Source of the DNA: Hyphomicrobiales bacterium
Lineage (GTDB): Bacteria > Pseudomonadota > Alphaproteobacteria > Rhizobiales > Rhizobiaceae
Length of the DNA stretch: 64,000 bases
Assembly: GCA_900468065.1 (NCBI GenBank)
Contig: UBTA01000061.1
Location: 17,232 to 81,231, forward strand
Direction: 5' to 3'
Shown here: positions 16,540 through 27,638 of the stretch, piece by piece
Layout: the number at the start of each line of letters is the position of its first letter
How positions within the stretch are numbered: position 1 is the first letter of the stretch
The notes under the pieces: generated by a model
The model's input: the letters and a program-made list of their open reading frames with translations, nothing else
Database searches by the model: none
Told to the model about the DNA's origin: nothing
Translations under genes and position numbers: made by a program

Positions 16540-18284
16540 TGTCTTTTCTCTCCCGCATCATGGTCGTCAAGAGCAAGGCGCATTTCTCCGCAGGCGGCAA
16601 CAATCATCCCGGCGATCTCGGCAGGCCGTTCGAAGGTACGCGCAAGCGGACCAGCAACCAGGCAAAAAGCCGGGTTGGCATCGTCATCGCCAGCTTTACG
16701 GCCGTCTACTGCATCATCGGTGGCCGTCTGATCCAATATGGTCTGGCCCAGCCGGAGACCGTCTCCAGCATCGGCCGTGCCGACAATCTGATGGCGTCGC
16801 GCCCCGACATTCTCGACCGCAACGGCGAGATTCTGGCGACTGATATCCGCACGGTCTCGCTCTATGCGGAGCCCCACAAGATCGTCGATGCCGACGAAGC
16901 GGTCGAACAGCTTTCCACTGTACTGCCCAGTCTGAATGTTGCCGACATCTACAACAAGCTGAAATCGCCCTCGCGCTTCCAATGGCTGCGCCGGCAGTTG
17001 ACGCCGAAGCAGCAGAGCGAAATTCTGGCGCTTGGTATTCCCGGCATTGGTTTCCGGCCGGAAAAACGCCGTTTCTATCCGGGCGGCGCCACCGCCTCGC
17101 ATATTGTCGGCCACGTCAATGTCGACAACCGCGGCATCGCCGGCATGGAACGCTGGATCGATAACCAGGGGCTCGCCGATCTCGCCGCCATTGGCATGAC
17201 CAGCGACGCCAAGCTCGAGCCGGTCAAGCTGTCAATCGATCTGCGCGTTCAGAATATCCTGCGCGATGTCGTCGTCGATGCGATGACAAAATTCCGCTCG
17301 CTGGCCGCAGGCGGCGTGGTGATGGATGTGAAGACCGGCGAAATCCTCGCCATGGTGTCCTATCCCGATTACGATCCCAACAAGCCAGCCGATGGCGCCA
17401 AGGAAGGCTGGATGAACCGCATGTCGAACGGTACGTTCGAGATGGGGTCGACATTCAAGTCCTTTACGACAGCGATGGCGCTCGATTCAGGCAAGGTGAA
17501 GCTCACCGACAGCTTTGATGCGACCAACCCGATCCGCATTGGCGGCTTCACCATCAAGGACTTCCACGGCAAGCGCCGCGTCCTGACCGTGCCGGAAATC
17601 TTCCAGTATTCGTCCAATATCGGTACTGCCAAGATGGCTGATATCGTCGGTATTGAAGCTCATAAGGAATTCCTCACCCGCATTGGGTTGCTGACAAAAA
17701 TGCCGACCGAACTGCCGGAAGTGAAGACGCCGAGCCAGCCGCGCGAATGGAAAAAGATCAACTCGATCACCATCTCCTTCGGCCACGGCGTCTCGACCAC
17801 GCCGTTGCAGACGGCGGTGGCTGGTGCCGCTCTGTTGAACGGCGGCAATCTGATCGAGCCGACCTTCCTGCCGCGCACGGTGGAACAGGCAGAGGCTGCC
17901 TCGACGAAGGTCATCAAAAAATCGACCAGCGACGACATGCGCTTCCTGTTCCGCTGGAATGGTGTCAACGGCTCGGGCCGCAATGCCCGCGTGCCGGGCT
18001 TCAATGTTGGCGGCAAGACCGGCACGGCCGACAAGGTCGTCAATGGCCGCTATTCGAACGACGCTAACTTCAACGCCTTCCTGGCCGGTTTCCCGATCGA
18101 TGATCCGCGCTATGTGGTCCTGACCTTCATCGACGAGCCCAAAACCGACAAGGGCAATGGTGCGGCACTGGCTGGCAATACCGCAGCACCGATGGTGCGC
18201 GATATCATCAGCCGTTCGGCGCCGCTTCTCGGTGTCGAGCCGAAGTTCGGTGAAGACGGTTCTGCCTTGCTTGTGTCTTATTGA
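16539..18284 (+). CDS. ftsI: Septal peptidoglycan transpeptidase FtsI (PBP3)
   Basis: Class B penicillin-binding protein of 581 residues that crosslinks peptidoglycan at the division septum as partner of FtsW. After a cytoplasmic tail of about 45 residues there is one membrane helix (about 47-65), a pedestal domain, and the transpeptidase domain with Ser304-Thr-Phe-Lys (SxxK), SSN at 358-360 and KTG at 493-495, all intact. It overlaps ftsL by one base (TGATG). The 63-base gap before murE has a weak ribosome site and no terminator. Confidence 0.95.
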   Translation: MSFLSRIMVVKSKAHFSAGGNNHPGDLGRPFEGTRKRTSNQAKSRVGIVIASFTAVYCIIGGRLIQYGLAQPETVSSIGRADNLMASRPDILDRNGEILATDIRTVSLYAEPHKIVDADEAVEQLSTVLPSLNVADIYNKLKSPSRFQWLRRQLTPKQQSEILALGIPGIGFRPEKRRFYPGGATASHIVGHVNVDNRGIAGMERWIDNQGLADLAAIGMTSDAKLEPVKLSIDLRVQNILRDVVVDAMTKFRSLAAGGVVMDVKTGEILAMVSYPDYDPNKPADGAKEGWMNRMSNGTFEMGSTFKSFTTAMALDSGKVKLTDSFDATNPIRIGGFTIKDFHGKRRVLTVPEIFQYSSNIGTAKMADIVGIEAHKEFLTRIGLLTKMPTELPEVKTPSQPREWKKINSITISFGHGVSTTPLQTAVAGAALLNGGNLIEPTFLPRTVEQAEAASTKVIKKSTSDDMRFLFRWNGVNGSGRNARVPGFNVGGKTGTADKVVNGRYSNDANFNAFLAGFPIDDPRYVVLTFIDEPKTDKGNGAALAGNTAAPMVRDIISRSAPLLGVEPKFGEDGSALLVSY

Positions 18285-18347
18285 CCATGGAATGACAATC
18301 TGGAGGATTCGCCGCCCGGCGCGTCGGTTAAACTGAAAAGTGCATCC

Positions 18348-19808
18348 ATGAAGATCAAAGACCTGATCGGGAAGGATTTCCCGGAAATTGCGTCACAGCT
18401 GGACAATGCGGCCGGTGATATTGATATCGCTGCCATTACTGCCGACAGCCGGCAGGTTGCTCCGGGGTCGTTGTTCGTGGCTCTCTCGGGAAGCAAGGCC
18501 GACGGCAAGGCTTTCATCGACGATGCGATTGCCCGCGGGGCGGCTGCCGTCGTCACTGGGGTCAAGTCTGCGAGCGATACACCAGTTCCGGTTCTGTCCG
18601 CCTTCACGCCACGCCGCGTGCTGGCGATTGCGGCTGCCAATTTTTATGGCCGCCAGCCCGATACGATGGTGGCCGTCACCGGTACGGCCGGCAAGACCTC
18701 AGTTGCCTCCTTTGCCCGGCAGATCTGGGCGCATGCCGGTTTTGCGGCGGCGATGATCGGCACGACCGGTGTGATTGCGCCCGGGCGTAACGATTACGGC
18801 TCGCTGACGACACCGGATCCGGTCTCCTTGCACAAGCTTTTGGCCGAGCTGGCTGACGCCGGTGTCACCCATGCGGCGATGGAAGCCTCCAGCCACGGGC
18901 TCGATCAGAACCGGCTCGACGGCGTTCGGCTTGCCGCTGCCGGCTTCACCAATCTTGGCCGCGATCATATGGACTACCACCCGACCATCGAGGACTACAT
19001 GGCTGCGAAGATGCGGCTGTTCGACGGTGTTTTGCCGAAGGGCTCGCCGGCGGTGATCTTCTCAGACGATCCCTGGTCGGCGCAGGCGATCGCTGCTGCC
19101 AAGGCAGGCGGACACGAGGTTTTGACGGTCGGCCGCAAGGGCGACTATCTGTCGCTCAAGCGCGTCGAGCATTTCCGTCACAAGCAGATTGCCGAAATCC
19201 ATGTCGGCGACGAGATTTTTGAAGTGCATGTGCCGCTCGCCGGCGACTTCCAGATATCGAACGCGCTGGTCGCAGCCGGTCTTGCCATGTCAACCGGCGT
19301 CAGCGCTCGGGCGACGATGGCAGCACTTGAAAAGCTGCAGGGTGCGTCGGGCCGTCTCGAACTGGTCGGCCATACCAAGGAGGGCGCGCTTGCCTATGTG
19401 GATTATGCCCACAAGCCGGATGCGCTGGAAAACGTGCTGACCTCGGTTCGCCCGTTCACCACCGGCCGTATCATCGTGGTCTTCGGCTGCGGCGGCGACC
19501 GGGACAAGGGCAAACGTCCGATCATGGGCGAGATCGCCATGCGGCTGGCCGATGTGGTGATTGTCACTGACGATAACCCGCGTTCGGAAGTGCCCGCCGT
19601 CATTCGCAGCGAAATCATGGCTGCGGCCAAGGGCGCCACCGAGATCGGCGACCGTGCCGAGGCGATCAAGGCCGCAGTCGATATGTTGAAATCGGGCGAC
19701 ACGCTGATCGTCGCCGGCAAGGGGCATGAGGAGGGGCAGACCGTCGGCTCCATTACCTTGCCGTTCTCCGATCACGCAGAGTTGCGCAAGGCATTGGGAG
19801 GGCATTGA
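18348..19808 (+). CDS. murE: UDP-MurNAc-tripeptide synthetase (meso-diaminopimelate adding)
   Basis: Cytoplasmic Mur ligase of 486 residues that adds the third amino acid to UDP-MurNAc-L-Ala-D-Glu. The ATP loop [13 protein letters not shown] is near residue 110. The DNPR motif in [11 protein letters not shown] is the signature of enzymes selecting meso-diaminopimelate over lysine, as expected for a Gram-negative. The carbamylated-Lys region and the EASSHGLDQ block are present. murF begins one base after its stop codon. Confidence 0.95.
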   Translation: MKIKDLIGKDFPEIASQLDNAAGDIDIAAITADSRQVAPGSLFVALSGSKADGKAFIDDAIARGAAAVVTGVKSASDTPVPVLSAFTPRRVLAIAAANFYGRQPDTMVAVTGTAGKTSVASFARQIWAHAGFAAAMIGTTGVIAPGRNDYGSLTTPDPVSLHKLLAELADAGVTHAAMEASSHGLDQNRLDGVRLAAAGFTNLGRDHMDYHPTIEDYMAAKMRLFDGVLPKGSPAVIFSDDPWSAQAIAAAKAGGHEVLTVGRKGDYLSLKRVEHFRHKQIAEIHVGDEIFEVHVPLAGDFQISNALVAAGLAMSTGVSARATMAALEKLQGASGRLELVGHTKEGALAYVDYAHKPDALENVLTSVRPFTTGRIIVVFGCGGDRDKGKRPIMGEIAMRLADVVIVTDDNPRSEVPAVIRSEIMAAAKGATEIGDRAEAIKAAVDMLKSGDTLIVAGKGHEEGQTVGSITLPFSDHAELRKALGGH

Positions 19809-19809
19809 T

Positions 19810-21243
19810 TTGAGCTTTCTCTGGACAACAAGCGACCTGATGGCGGCCATGCACGGCCGCCCGCGGGGCAATCTGCCCGAGGGCATCACCGGCATTTCGA
19901 TCGACAGCCGTTCGCTCGGCAAGGGCGAGGCTTTCTTCGCTATCAAGGGCGACCGGGTCGATGGTCATGACTATGCCGGCATCGCGATGGCCAATGGTGC
20001 AGCGCTTCTGGTTGTCAGTGAAGCCAAGCTTCCAGCGCTGGGGCGTGTGAATGCACCTATGATCGTCGTCGATGACGTTCTGGATGCAATGGTACGGCTT
20101 GGTTGCGCTGCGCGCGATCGCAGTGCCGCCAAGATCATCGCCGTTACCGGATCCGTCGGCAAGACCACGACCAAGGAGATGCTGCGGCACATGCTTGAGC
20201 CATCCGGCCGGGTGCATGCGTCTGTCGCGTCGTTCAACAATCACTGGGGCGTGCCGCTGACCCTGTCGCGCATGCCCGAAAATACCGATTTCGGCATTTT
20301 CGAAATCGGCATGAACCATGCCGACGAAATCCGGCCGCTGGTCAGGATGGTGCGGCCGCATGTGGCCATCATTACCACCATCGCTGCCGCTCATCTCGGC
20401 AATTTCAAGGATCTCGAGGAGATCGCTGCCGCCAAGGCTGAGATCATGGAAGGCCTCGTCGATGATGGCCACGTGATCCTCAACCGCGACAACGAGCAGT
20501 TCGACGGGCTGGAGAAAACCGCAACCACACTGGGGGTCGCCCATATTCATAGTTTCGGCAGTAGCGCCAAGGCCGATTTCCGCATGGTCGAATATGCAGG
20601 CGGTTCGGAAGGCGGCGTGCTGTGGGCAGCGCTTGACGGCAAGACGCTGGAAATCCCGATGGGCGCGCCCGGACGCCACATCGCCGAGAATGCACTGGCG
20701 GCGCTGGGGGCAGTCAGCCTTGTCGGCGCGAACATGGATGCAGCCCTTGCCGCGCTCGCAACGCTTCAGCCCGAGAAGGGGCGTGGTGCCCGCCACCGCC
20801 TGGCGATCGGGTCGGGAACGTTTGTGCTGATCGACGAAAGCTATAACGCCAATCCGGCTTCAATGCGGGCCGCGATCGCGCTGCTGAAGGATACGGTCCT
20901 GCCTGAGGGCGGGCGCCGGATCGCCCTTCTCGGCGACATGCTGGAAATGGGCGAATCCACTAGCGAAATCCATGCCGGACTGGCCGGTCTGCTGGTCGAG
21001 GCCGGTATCACCGATATCTGGCTCGCCGGTGAGGAAATGGCGCATCTGCGCGATGCACTGCCGGACAGCTCGCGTGTCGAATACCGTCTGTCGGTCGATG
21101 AACTGAAGGAATTTGCGCTTGGCGCCATCGCCGCCGGGGATGTGGTGATGATCAAATCGTCGAAGGGGACCGGCTGCGGCAGGATCGTTTCGGCTCTTCT
21201 TGAGACGTATCCGGCCTCTGCAGGTACGGAACGCGCTGAATAA
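19810..21243 (+). CDS. murF: UDP-MurNAc-tripeptide:D-Ala-D-Ala ligase
   Basis: Mur ligase of 477 residues that adds the D-Ala-D-Ala dipeptide to give UDP-MurNAc-pentapeptide. The ATP loop is VTGSVGKTTTKEML; FEIGMNHADEI and DESYNANPASM are typical MurF blocks. I choose a TTG start at 19810, which gives MSFLWTTSDLM. It sits one base after the murE stop and 7 bases after a GGGAGG site inside the murE end; the longer frame from 19726 would overlap murE by 83 bases. Translational coupling with murE is likely. Confidence 0.94.
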   Translation: MSFLWTTSDLMAAMHGRPRGNLPEGITGISIDSRSLGKGEAFFAIKGDRVDGHDYAGIAMANGAALLVVSEAKLPALGRVNAPMIVVDDVLDAMVRLGCAARDRSAAKIIAVTGSVGKTTTKEMLRHMLEPSGRVHASVASFNNHWGVPLTLSRMPENTDFGIFEIGMNHADEIRPLVRMVRPHVAIITTIAAAHLGNFKDLEEIAAAKAEIMEGLVDDGHVILNRDNEQFDGLEKTATTLGVAHIHSFGSSAKADFRMVEYAGGSEGGVLWAALDGKTLEIPMGAPGRHIAENALAALGAVSLVGANMDAALAALATLQPEKGRGARHRLAIGSGTFVLIDESYNANPASMRAAIALLKDTVLPEGGRRIALLGDMLEMGESTSEIHAGLAGLLVEAGITDIWLAGEEMAHLRDALPDSSRVEYRLSVDELKEFALGAIAAGDVVMIKSSKGTGCGRIVSALLETYPASAGTERAE

Positions 21244-21365
21244 AGGCAGGACAAGGCATTCTTCGCCGCTGTTCTATGCTGACACTTTTGATAGGACGCA
21301 GTTATCCTTCCATCAGGTGATTCTGATGGATGAATCTGCAACGAACCTTTGGGGAAAGGTCCCTC

Positions 21366-22466
21366 ATGCTCATCTGGCTTGTCGAACTGGCGGACCATTT
21401 TCAATTCTTCAACCTGTTCCGGTACATCACCTTCCGGACCGGCGCCGCCCTGTTCACCTCGGCATTGATCGTTTTCCTGTTCGGACCGCGAATGATTTCG
21501 TCGCTGCGCGTGCGGCAGGGACGCGGCCAGCCGATCCGTGCCGATGGTCCGCAGACCCATTTCAAGAAGGCCGGTACGCCGACCATGGGCGGCTTGATGA
21601 TCCTTGCCGGTATCGTTGGCAGTTCGCTGCTCTGGGCCGACCTTTCCAGCGTCTACGTCGTCTCGACGCTGCTGGTGACGCTGGGTTTCGGCGCCATCGG
21701 CTTTTACGACGATTATCTGAAAGTGACGAAACAGTCCGACAAGGGCTTTTCCGGCAAGGCACGGCTCGGGATTGAATTCCTGGTCGCCGGCATTGCCGTC
21801 TTCTTCATGATGCGGACGGCTCTTTCGGCGGGTGTCGCCGGCTCGACCTTCGGATCGTCGCTGACATTCCCGTTCCTCAAGGATTTCACGCTTAATCTCG
21901 GCTATTTCTTCATTCTGTTCGGTGGGTTCGTCATCGTCGGCGCCGGCAATGCCGTCAACCTGACCGACGGTCTTGATGGTCTCGCCATCGTGCCGGTGAT
22001 GATTGCTGCCGCCTCCTTCGGTGTCATCGCCTATCTCGCCGGCAACGCGGTGTTTGCAAACTATCTGCAGATTCATTTTGTCCCGGGAACCGGTGAACTA
22101 GCCGTCATCCTCGGAGCGGTGATTGGGGCCGGGCTCGGATTCCTGTGGTTCAACGCTCCGCCGGCGGCGATCTTCATGGGCGATACCGGTTCGCTGGCGC
22201 TGGGCGGCCTGATTGGTACGGTTGCCGTCGCCACTAAGCACGAGATTGTGATGGTCATCATCGGTGGCCTGTTCGTCATGGAAACCCTATCGGTGATCAT
22301 CCAGGTCTTCTGGTTCAAGCGCACCGGCAAGCGCGTTTTCCTGATGGCGCCAATCCATCACCATTTCGAAAAACTCGGCTGGACCGAAAGCCAGGTGGTT
22401 ATCCGCTTCTGGATCATTGCCGTCATTCTCGCCATGGTCGGCCTTTCGACCCTGAAGCTGCGGTAA
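21366..22466 (+). CDS. mraY: Phospho-MurNAc-pentapeptide transferase
   Basis: Inner-membrane enzyme of 366 residues with about ten helices that makes lipid I from UDP-MurNAc-pentapeptide and undecaprenyl phosphate. The catalytic motifs are intact: [11 protein letters not shown] (Asp-Asp), [10 protein letters not shown] and [13 protein letters not shown]. The start at 21366 ([10 protein letters not shown]) follows AAAGG and matches the usual N-terminus and length; 12 further codons are open upstream. The 122-base gap from murF has no clear promoter. Confidence 0.95.
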   Translation: MLIWLVELADHFQFFNLFRYITFRTGAALFTSALIVFLFGPRMISSLRVRQGRGQPIRADGPQTHFKKAGTPTMGGLMILAGIVGSSLLWADLSSVYVVSTLLVTLGFGAIGFYDDYLKVTKQSDKGFSGKARLGIEFLVAGIAVFFMMRTALSAGVAGSTFGSSLTFPFLKDFTLNLGYFFILFGGFVIVGAGNAVNLTDGLDGLAIVPVMIAAASFGVIAYLAGNAVFANYLQIHFVPGTGELAVILGAVIGAGLGFLWFNAPPAAIFMGDTGSLALGGLIGTVAVATKHEIVMVIIGGLFVMETLSVIIQVFWFKRTGKRVFLMAPIHHHFEKLGWTESQVVIRFWIIAVILAMVGLSTLKLR

Positions 22467-22472
22467 GAGAAG

Positions 22473-23864
22473 ATGATACCGGTCACCACATTCAGCGGCA
22501 AAAAGGTCGCCCTGTTCGGGCTCGGCGGCTCCGGCCTTGCGACCGCGCAGGCGCTGGTTGCCGGTGGCGCCCTCGTGACCGCCTGGGACGACAATCCCGA
22601 CAGCGTTGCCAAGGCTGCAGCATCAGGGATCGGTACCGGCGATCTCCATCAGGCGAACTGGGCGGAATTTTCCGCCTTCGTCCTGTCGCCCGGCGTTCCG
22701 CTGACGCATCCAAAGCCGCATTGGACTGTCGATCTTGCCCATGCTGCCGGTGTCGAGATCATTGGCGATGTTGAGCTGTTCGTGCGCGAGCGGCGGGTGC
22801 ATGCGCCGGATTGCCCATTCATTGCAATTACTGGCACCAACGGCAAATCGACCACCACGGCGCTAATCGCCCATATCCTCAAATCCAGCGGCCGTGATAC
22901 GCAGCTCGGCGGCAATATCGGCACCGCTGTGATGACGCTCGACCCACCGGCGCCGAACCGGTTCTACGTCGTCGAATGCTCGTCCTACCAGATCGATCTG
23001 GCGCCGACGATCAACCCGTCTGCCGGCATCCTGCTCAACCTGACACCCGATCATCTCGACCGGCACGGCAGCATGGAGCATTACGCTGCCATCAAGGAAC
23101 GATTGATTGCCGGCAGCGACACGGCGATCGTCGGCGTCGATGACGTCTACACCGAGGCAATCGCCGACCGTGCGACGCTGGCCGGGCACCGCGTCATCCG
23201 CATTGCCCGTCATCGTGCGCTTGGCGAAGGCCTTTATGCGGATGGAACGCGGGTCATGCGCGCGGAGGGCGGTCTGGCGACCGTTGTTGCCGATCTCGAG
23301 GGTATCGCGACCTTACGCGGTAATCACAATGCCCAGAATGCGGCGGCGGCCATTGCCGCCTGCCTGTCCGTCGGCGTTTCCGAAAGTGAGATCCTTGCAG
23401 GGCTGTCATCCTTCCCGGGTTTGAAACACCGCATGCAGCCGGTTGGCCGCAAGGATAATGTTGTCTTCGTCAATGACAGCAAGGCAACCAATGCCGATGC
23501 CGCAGCACCCGCTCTGTCGAGCTACGAGCGGATCTACTGGATTGCCGGTGGCCTGCCCAAGGAGGGCGGGATCGCCTCGCTTTCGCCGTTCTTTCCAAAG
23601 ATCGCCAAGGCCTACCTGATCGGCGAAGCAGCGCCGGCCTTTGCCGCGACGCTTGGGGAAACGGTTCCATTTGAGATTTCCGGGACATTAGAGCGGGCGG
23701 TGGCCCATGCCGCAACTGACGCGGCCAGCGATGAGGCGGCACAATCCGCCGTCATGCTGTCCCCGGCCTGCGCAAGCTTCGACCAGTATAAGAACTTTGA
23801 AGTGCGCGGCGATGCCTTCGTCGGCCATGTCGCGGCGATCGACGGCGTGATGATGCTGATATGA
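22473..23864 (+). CDS. murD: UDP-MurNAc-L-Ala:D-Glu ligase
   Basis: Cytoplasmic Mur ligase of 463 residues adding D-glutamate. It has an N-terminal Rossmann motif ([17 protein letters not shown]), the ATP loop [22 protein letters not shown], and the C-terminal [12 protein letters not shown] and [19 protein letters not shown] blocks. It starts 6 bases after mraY with a GAGAAG site. The gap of 60 bases to ftsW carries no terminator, so the operon continues. Confidence 0.95.
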   Translation: MIPVTTFSGKKVALFGLGGSGLATAQALVAGGALVTAWDDNPDSVAKAAASGIGTGDLHQANWAEFSAFVLSPGVPLTHPKPHWTVDLAHAAGVEIIGDVELFVRERRVHAPDCPFIAITGTNGKSTTTALIAHILKSSGRDTQLGGNIGTAVMTLDPPAPNRFYVVECSSYQIDLAPTINPSAGILLNLTPDHLDRHGSMEHYAAIKERLIAGSDTAIVGVDDVYTEAIADRATLAGHRVIRIARHRALGEGLYADGTRVMRAEGGLATVVADLEGIATLRGNHNAQNAAAAIAACLSVGVSESEILAGLSSFPGLKHRMQPVGRKDNVVFVNDSKATNADAAAPALSSYERIYWIAGGLPKEGGIASLSPFFPKIAKAYLIGEAAPAFAATLGETVPFEISGTLERAVAHAATDAASDEAAQSAVMLSPACASFDQYKNFEVRGDAFVGHVAAIDGVMMLI

Positions 23865-23924
23865 GGGTGATGGCCCTGACTTTGAGATATTGGCGCCGGA
23901 CGCGCCGTTGAAGGGGACGAAGAA

Positions 23925-25079
23925 ATGGTAAGCCGTGCCGAACGTGGCCCCGTGGCCGACTGGTTCTGGACGATCGACAGGTTCTTCCTGGCGACCTTCA
24001 TTCTATTGATGGGCATCGGTTTCATGTTGTCCTTCGCGGCAAGCCCGGCGGTGGCCGAGCGGCTCAATCTCGACAGCTTCCATTTCGTCAAGCGGCACGC
24101 GGCCTTCCTTTTACCGTCGCTGGCGGTGATGATCGGCATCTCCTTCATGACGCCGCGGCAGGTGCGCCGCACCGCAATGATCCTGCTTCTGGCGTCGCTG
24201 GCCATGATGGTTCTGGCGCTGTTCTTCGGCGCCGAGGTCAAGGGATCGCGCCGGTGGATATCGATTGCCGGATTGTCGGTGCAGCCGTCGGAATTCATGA
24301 AGCCGGCTTTTGTCGTTGTCTGCGCCTGGCTGTTTTCCGAGCATGCCCGCCAGCCCGAAATTCCCGGCAACCTGTTTGCCATCCTCTTGTTCGGCATCGT
24401 CGCGGCGTTGCTGGTGGCCCAGCCTGACCTTGGCCAGACGATTCTCACCACCGCCGTCTGGGGCGGCATGTTCTTCATGGCGGGCATGCCTTGGCTCTGG
24501 ATCGTTGTGCTCGGCGGTTCCGCGGTCGGCGGTCTTGTGGTTGCATATACCCTCTTGCCACACGTGGCGGGCCGTATCGACCGGTTCATGACCGGCGAGG
24601 GCGACACGTTCCAGGTCGATACGGCGCTGCAGGCCATCATCCGCGGAGACTGGTTCGGCCAGGGACCGGGCGAGGGCATCGTCAAGCGGATCATTCCGGA
24701 CAGCCATACCGACTTCATCTTCTCGGTCGCGGCCGAGGAGTTCGGCATCGTCTTCTGCATGGTGATCGTGCTGATTTTCGCCTTCCTCGTCATGCGGGGC
24801 CTTAGCCACGCGTTTCGCGAACGCAACGATTTTACCCGTTTTGCCGTTGCCGGTCTGGTGCTGCAGATCGGCATCCAGTCGATGATCAATATCGGCGTCA
24901 ATCTGCAGTTGCTGCCGGCCAAGGGCATGACCCTGCCGTTGATCTCCTACGGCGGTTCGTCCATGGTGGCGATCTGTGTGACGGCAGGATTCATCCTGGC
25001 GCTGACCCGCCATCGTCCGGAAAAGCGCGCTGTCGAGCGTAGCCTGTTTCGTTCCGGCATGGGCGTTCCGGCCGAATAG
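23925..25079 (+). CDS. ftsW: Septal peptidoglycan glycosyltransferase FtsW
   Basis: SEDS-family polytopic membrane protein of 384 residues with about ten helices. It polymerises lipid II into glycan strands at the septum together with FtsI. Visible family blocks are KGSRRWISIAGLSVQPSE, QPDLGQTILT, and LPLISYGGSSMV near the C-terminus; the catalytic Asp lies in the extracellular loop in the QGPGEGIVKR and IPDSHTDFIFSV region. It is 22 bases upstream of murG. Confidence 0.95.
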   Translation: MVSRAERGPVADWFWTIDRFFLATFILLMGIGFMLSFAASPAVAERLNLDSFHFVKRHAAFLLPSLAVMIGISFMTPRQVRRTAMILLLASLAMMVLALFFGAEVKGSRRWISIAGLSVQPSEFMKPAFVVVCAWLFSEHARQPEIPGNLFAILLFGIVAALLVAQPDLGQTILTTAVWGGMFFMAGMPWLWIVVLGGSAVGGLVVAYTLLPHVAGRIDRFMTGEGDTFQVDTALQAIIRGDWFGQGPGEGIVKRIIPDSHTDFIFSVAAEEFGIVFCMVIVLIFAFLVMRGLSHAFRERNDFTRFAVAGLVLQIGIQSMINIGVNLQLLPAKGMTLPLISYGGSSMVAICVTAGFILALTRHRPEKRAVERSLFRSGMGVPAE

Positions 25080-25101
25080 GCCGGTGGAATAAGGACTGAA
25101 C

Positions 25102-26226
25102 ATGACCAAAGGCATTATCATGCTCGCCGCCGGTGGTACCGGCGGCCATCTGTTTCCCGCGGAAGCGCTGGCGCACGAATTGAAGGCGCTCGGCTATTCC
25201 ATCCATCTGGTGACGGACAGCCGCGCCGAACGGTTTGCGGGTAAGTTTCCGGCCGACGAAATCCATGTCGTACCGTCGGCGACGATCGGATCGAAGAACC
25301 CGCTGAAAGTCGCGTCATCGCTGTGGACGCTCTGGTCGGGTATGCGCGTTGCCCGCCGGCTGATGGCGAAGGTGCGGCCGAAGGTCGTCGTCGGTTTCGG
25401 CGGCTATCCGACAATCCCACCGTTGCTGGCTGCCACCGGCATGGGCATCCCGTCGATGATCCACGAGCAGAACGCCGTCATGGGCCGCGCCAATAAGGCG
25501 CTTGCCAACCGCGTCCGCGCGATTGCCGGTGGTTTCCTGCCTGAGACCGATGGACCCTATGCGGCAAAGACGGTGACGACCGGCAACCCGGTGCGTCCGG
25601 CGGTTCTGGAAGCGGCAAAGGTTGCCTATCAGCCATCCGGCGAAGGCGAGGAGTTTCGTCTTGTCGTGTTCGGTGGCAGCCAGGGTGCGCAGTATTTTTC
25701 CAAGACCGTACCGACTGCGATCAGTCTGCTCGACGACAATTTGAGACGGCGGCTGAGGATTACGCAACAAGCGCGCGCCGAAGACATGCCAATGGTCGAG
25801 GGCTGTGTCGCTAAGCTTGAGATGAATGCGGATATTGCGCCCTTCTTCACCGACATGGCCGACCGGATCGCCAAGGCGCATCTGGTCATCTGCCGTTCAG
25901 GCGCCTCGACGGTTTCGGAGATCGCCGTGATCGGCCGGCCGGCGATCCTGGTGCCTTACCCCTATGCGCTGGATCATGATCAGGCAGCCAATGCCGCAGC
26001 ATTGGCTGCGACCGGTGGTGCCAAGGTGATCGTCCAAGCCGAACTTTCGCCGGAAAAACTCAGCAAGATCCTGACCGGGGCAATGACCAACCCGGAGAAG
26101 CTCGCCACGATGGCGGCCAATGCCAAACAGGCGGGCAAACCGGATGCGGCGCGCTTGCTTGCCGCCATGGTTGAAGCTATTGCCAGCGGTTCGACGATTG
26201 CACAGTTCAAGGAAACACGCTCATGA
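25102..26226 (+). CDS. murG: Lipid II synthase MurG
   Basis: GT28 glycosyltransferase of 374 residues, peripheral on the cytoplasmic membrane face, that transfers GlcNAc to lipid I to form lipid II. The N-terminal glycine loop [15 protein letters not shown] and the second loop [11 protein letters not shown] are intact, as is the UDP-GlcNAc-binding region [24 protein letters not shown] good AAGGA site precedes the start at 25102. Its stop overlaps the murC start by 4 bases. Confidence 0.96.
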   Translation: MTKGIIMLAAGGTGGHLFPAEALAHELKALGYSIHLVTDSRAERFAGKFPADEIHVVPSATIGSKNPLKVASSLWTLWSGMRVARRLMAKVRPKVVVGFGGYPTIPPLLAATGMGIPSMIHEQNAVMGRANKALANRVRAIAGGFLPETDGPYAAKTVTTGNPVRPAVLEAAKVAYQPSGEGEEFRLVVFGGSQGAQYFSKTVPTAISLLDDNLRRRLRITQQARAEDMPMVEGCVAKLEMNADIAPFFTDMADRIAKAHLVICRSGASTVSEIAVIGRPAILVPYPYALDHDQAANAAALAATGGAKVIVQAELSPEKLSKILTGAMTNPEKLATMAANAKQAGKPDAARLLAAMVEAIASGSTIAQFKETRS

Positions 26227-27638
26227 AGATGCCGCAGACAATCGGCCTGGTTCATTTCATCGGTATCGGTGGTATAGGCATGAGCGGTATCGCCGAAGTG
26301 CTGCACAATCTTGGCCACAAGGTTCAGGGCTCCGATCAGTCCGACAGCGCCAATGTCCAGCGCCTGCGCGACAAGGGCATCGAGGTGTTTGTCGGCCACA
26401 AGGCCGAGAATATCGGCGAGGCCGAAGTGGTCGTCGTTTCGACCGCCATCAAGAAGAGCAATCCGGAACTGATCGCGGCGCGCGAAAAGCTGCTGCCTGT
26501 CGTGCGCCGTGCCGAAATGCTTGCCGAACTCATGCGCTTCCGCAATGCCATCGCCATCGGCGGCACCCACGGCAAGACCACGACGACCTCGATGGTTGCG
26601 ACGCTGCTCGAAGCCGGCGGTCTCGATCCGACTGTCATCAACGGCGGCATCATCAATGCCTACGGCACCAATGCCCGCATGGGCGAGGGCGAGTGGATGG
26701 TGGTCGAGGCCGACGAATCCGACGGCACTTTCCTGAAACTACCCGCCGATGTCGCCGTCGTCACCAATATCGATCCGGAGCATCTCGATCACTACGGCAA
26801 TTTCGATGCTGTGCGTGAAGCCTTCCGCCAGTTTGTCGAGAACGTGCCGTTCTATGGCTTCGCCGTCATGTGCCTCGATCATCCGGAAGTCCAGACGATG
26901 GTGTCGAAGATCGAGGACCGCAAGGTCATCACCTATGGGGAAAACCCGCAGGCCGACGTGCGCTTTTCCAATATCCGCATGGACGGTGCCACCTCGGTGT
27001 TCGACGTCGAAATCCGCCGCCGCCGCACCGGCAAGGTGATCCAGCTGAAGGATCTGCGCCTGCCAATGCCGGGCCGCCACAATGTGTCCAATGCCACCGC
27101 GGCAATCGCGGTTGCCCAGCGCCTCGGTATTTCGCCGGAGGATATCGCCAAGGGATTGGCTGCCTTTGCCGGCGTCAAACGGCGCTTCACCTTCACCGGC
27201 GAGTGGAACAATGTCCGCGTCTACGACGATTACGGTCACCATCCAGTCGAGATCAAGGCGGTGCTGAGCGCTGCGCGCGAAGCCTGCCAGGGCCGCGTCA
27301 TCGCCGTGCATCAGCCGCACCGGTTCTCGCGGCTGCACAGCCTGTTCGAGGATTTTTCCGCATGCTTCAACGAGGCCGACACGATCCTTCTGGCGCCGGT
27401 CTATTCGGCGGGCGAAGAACCGATCGAAGGCATCAATTCGCAGGAACTCGTCTCCCGCATCAAGGCCGGTGGCCACCGCGACGCGCGGTTCATCGAAGGT
27501 CCGGAAGCAATCGCTCCGATTGTATCAGCCATTGCACAACCGGGTGACTTTGTGGTTCTCTTGGGGGCTGGCAGCATCACCTATTGGGCTGCCGCACTTC
27601 CGAAGGAACTCGCAGGCATTTCAGGAAATTCCGCATGA
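26223..27638 (+). CDS. murC: UDP-MurNAc:L-Ala ligase
   Basis: Cytoplasmic Mur ligase of 471 residues that adds L-alanine, the first peptide step. It has the N-terminal nucleotide motif [17 protein letters not shown], the ATP loop [24 protein letters not shown], the [17 protein letters not shown] [12 protein letters not shown] block, and [11 protein letters not shown]. It overlaps murG and murB by four bases at each end, so the three are translationally coupled. Confidence 0.96.
   Translation: MKMPQTIGLVHFIGIGGIGMSGIAEVLHNLGHKVQGSDQSDSANVQRLRDKGIEVFVGHKAENIGEAEVVVVSTAIKKSNPELIAAREKLLPVVRRAEMLAELMRFRNAIAIGGTHGKTTTTSMVATLLEAGGLDPTVINGGIINAYGTNARMGEGEWMVVEADESDGTFLKLPADVAVVTNIDPEHLDHYGNFDAVREAFRQFVENVPFYGFAVMCLDHPEVQTMVSKIEDRKVITYGENPQADVRFSNIRMDGATSVFDVEIRRRRTGKVIQLKDLRLPMPGRHNVSNATAAIAVAQRLGISPEDIAKGLAAFAGVKRRFTFTGEWNNVRVYDDYGHHPVEIKAVLSAAREACQGRVIAVHQPHRFSRLHSLFEDFSACFNEADTILLAPVYSAGEEPIEGINSQELVSRIKAGGHRDARFIEGPEAIAPIVSAIAQPGDFVVLLGAGSITYWAAALPKELAGISGNSA

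Noticed and set aside
20841..22076. Open frame of 411 codons antisense to the murF-mraY junction
   Set aside because: Crosses two well-supported genes and the gap between them with no start signal or recognisable domain; a consequence of high GC content.
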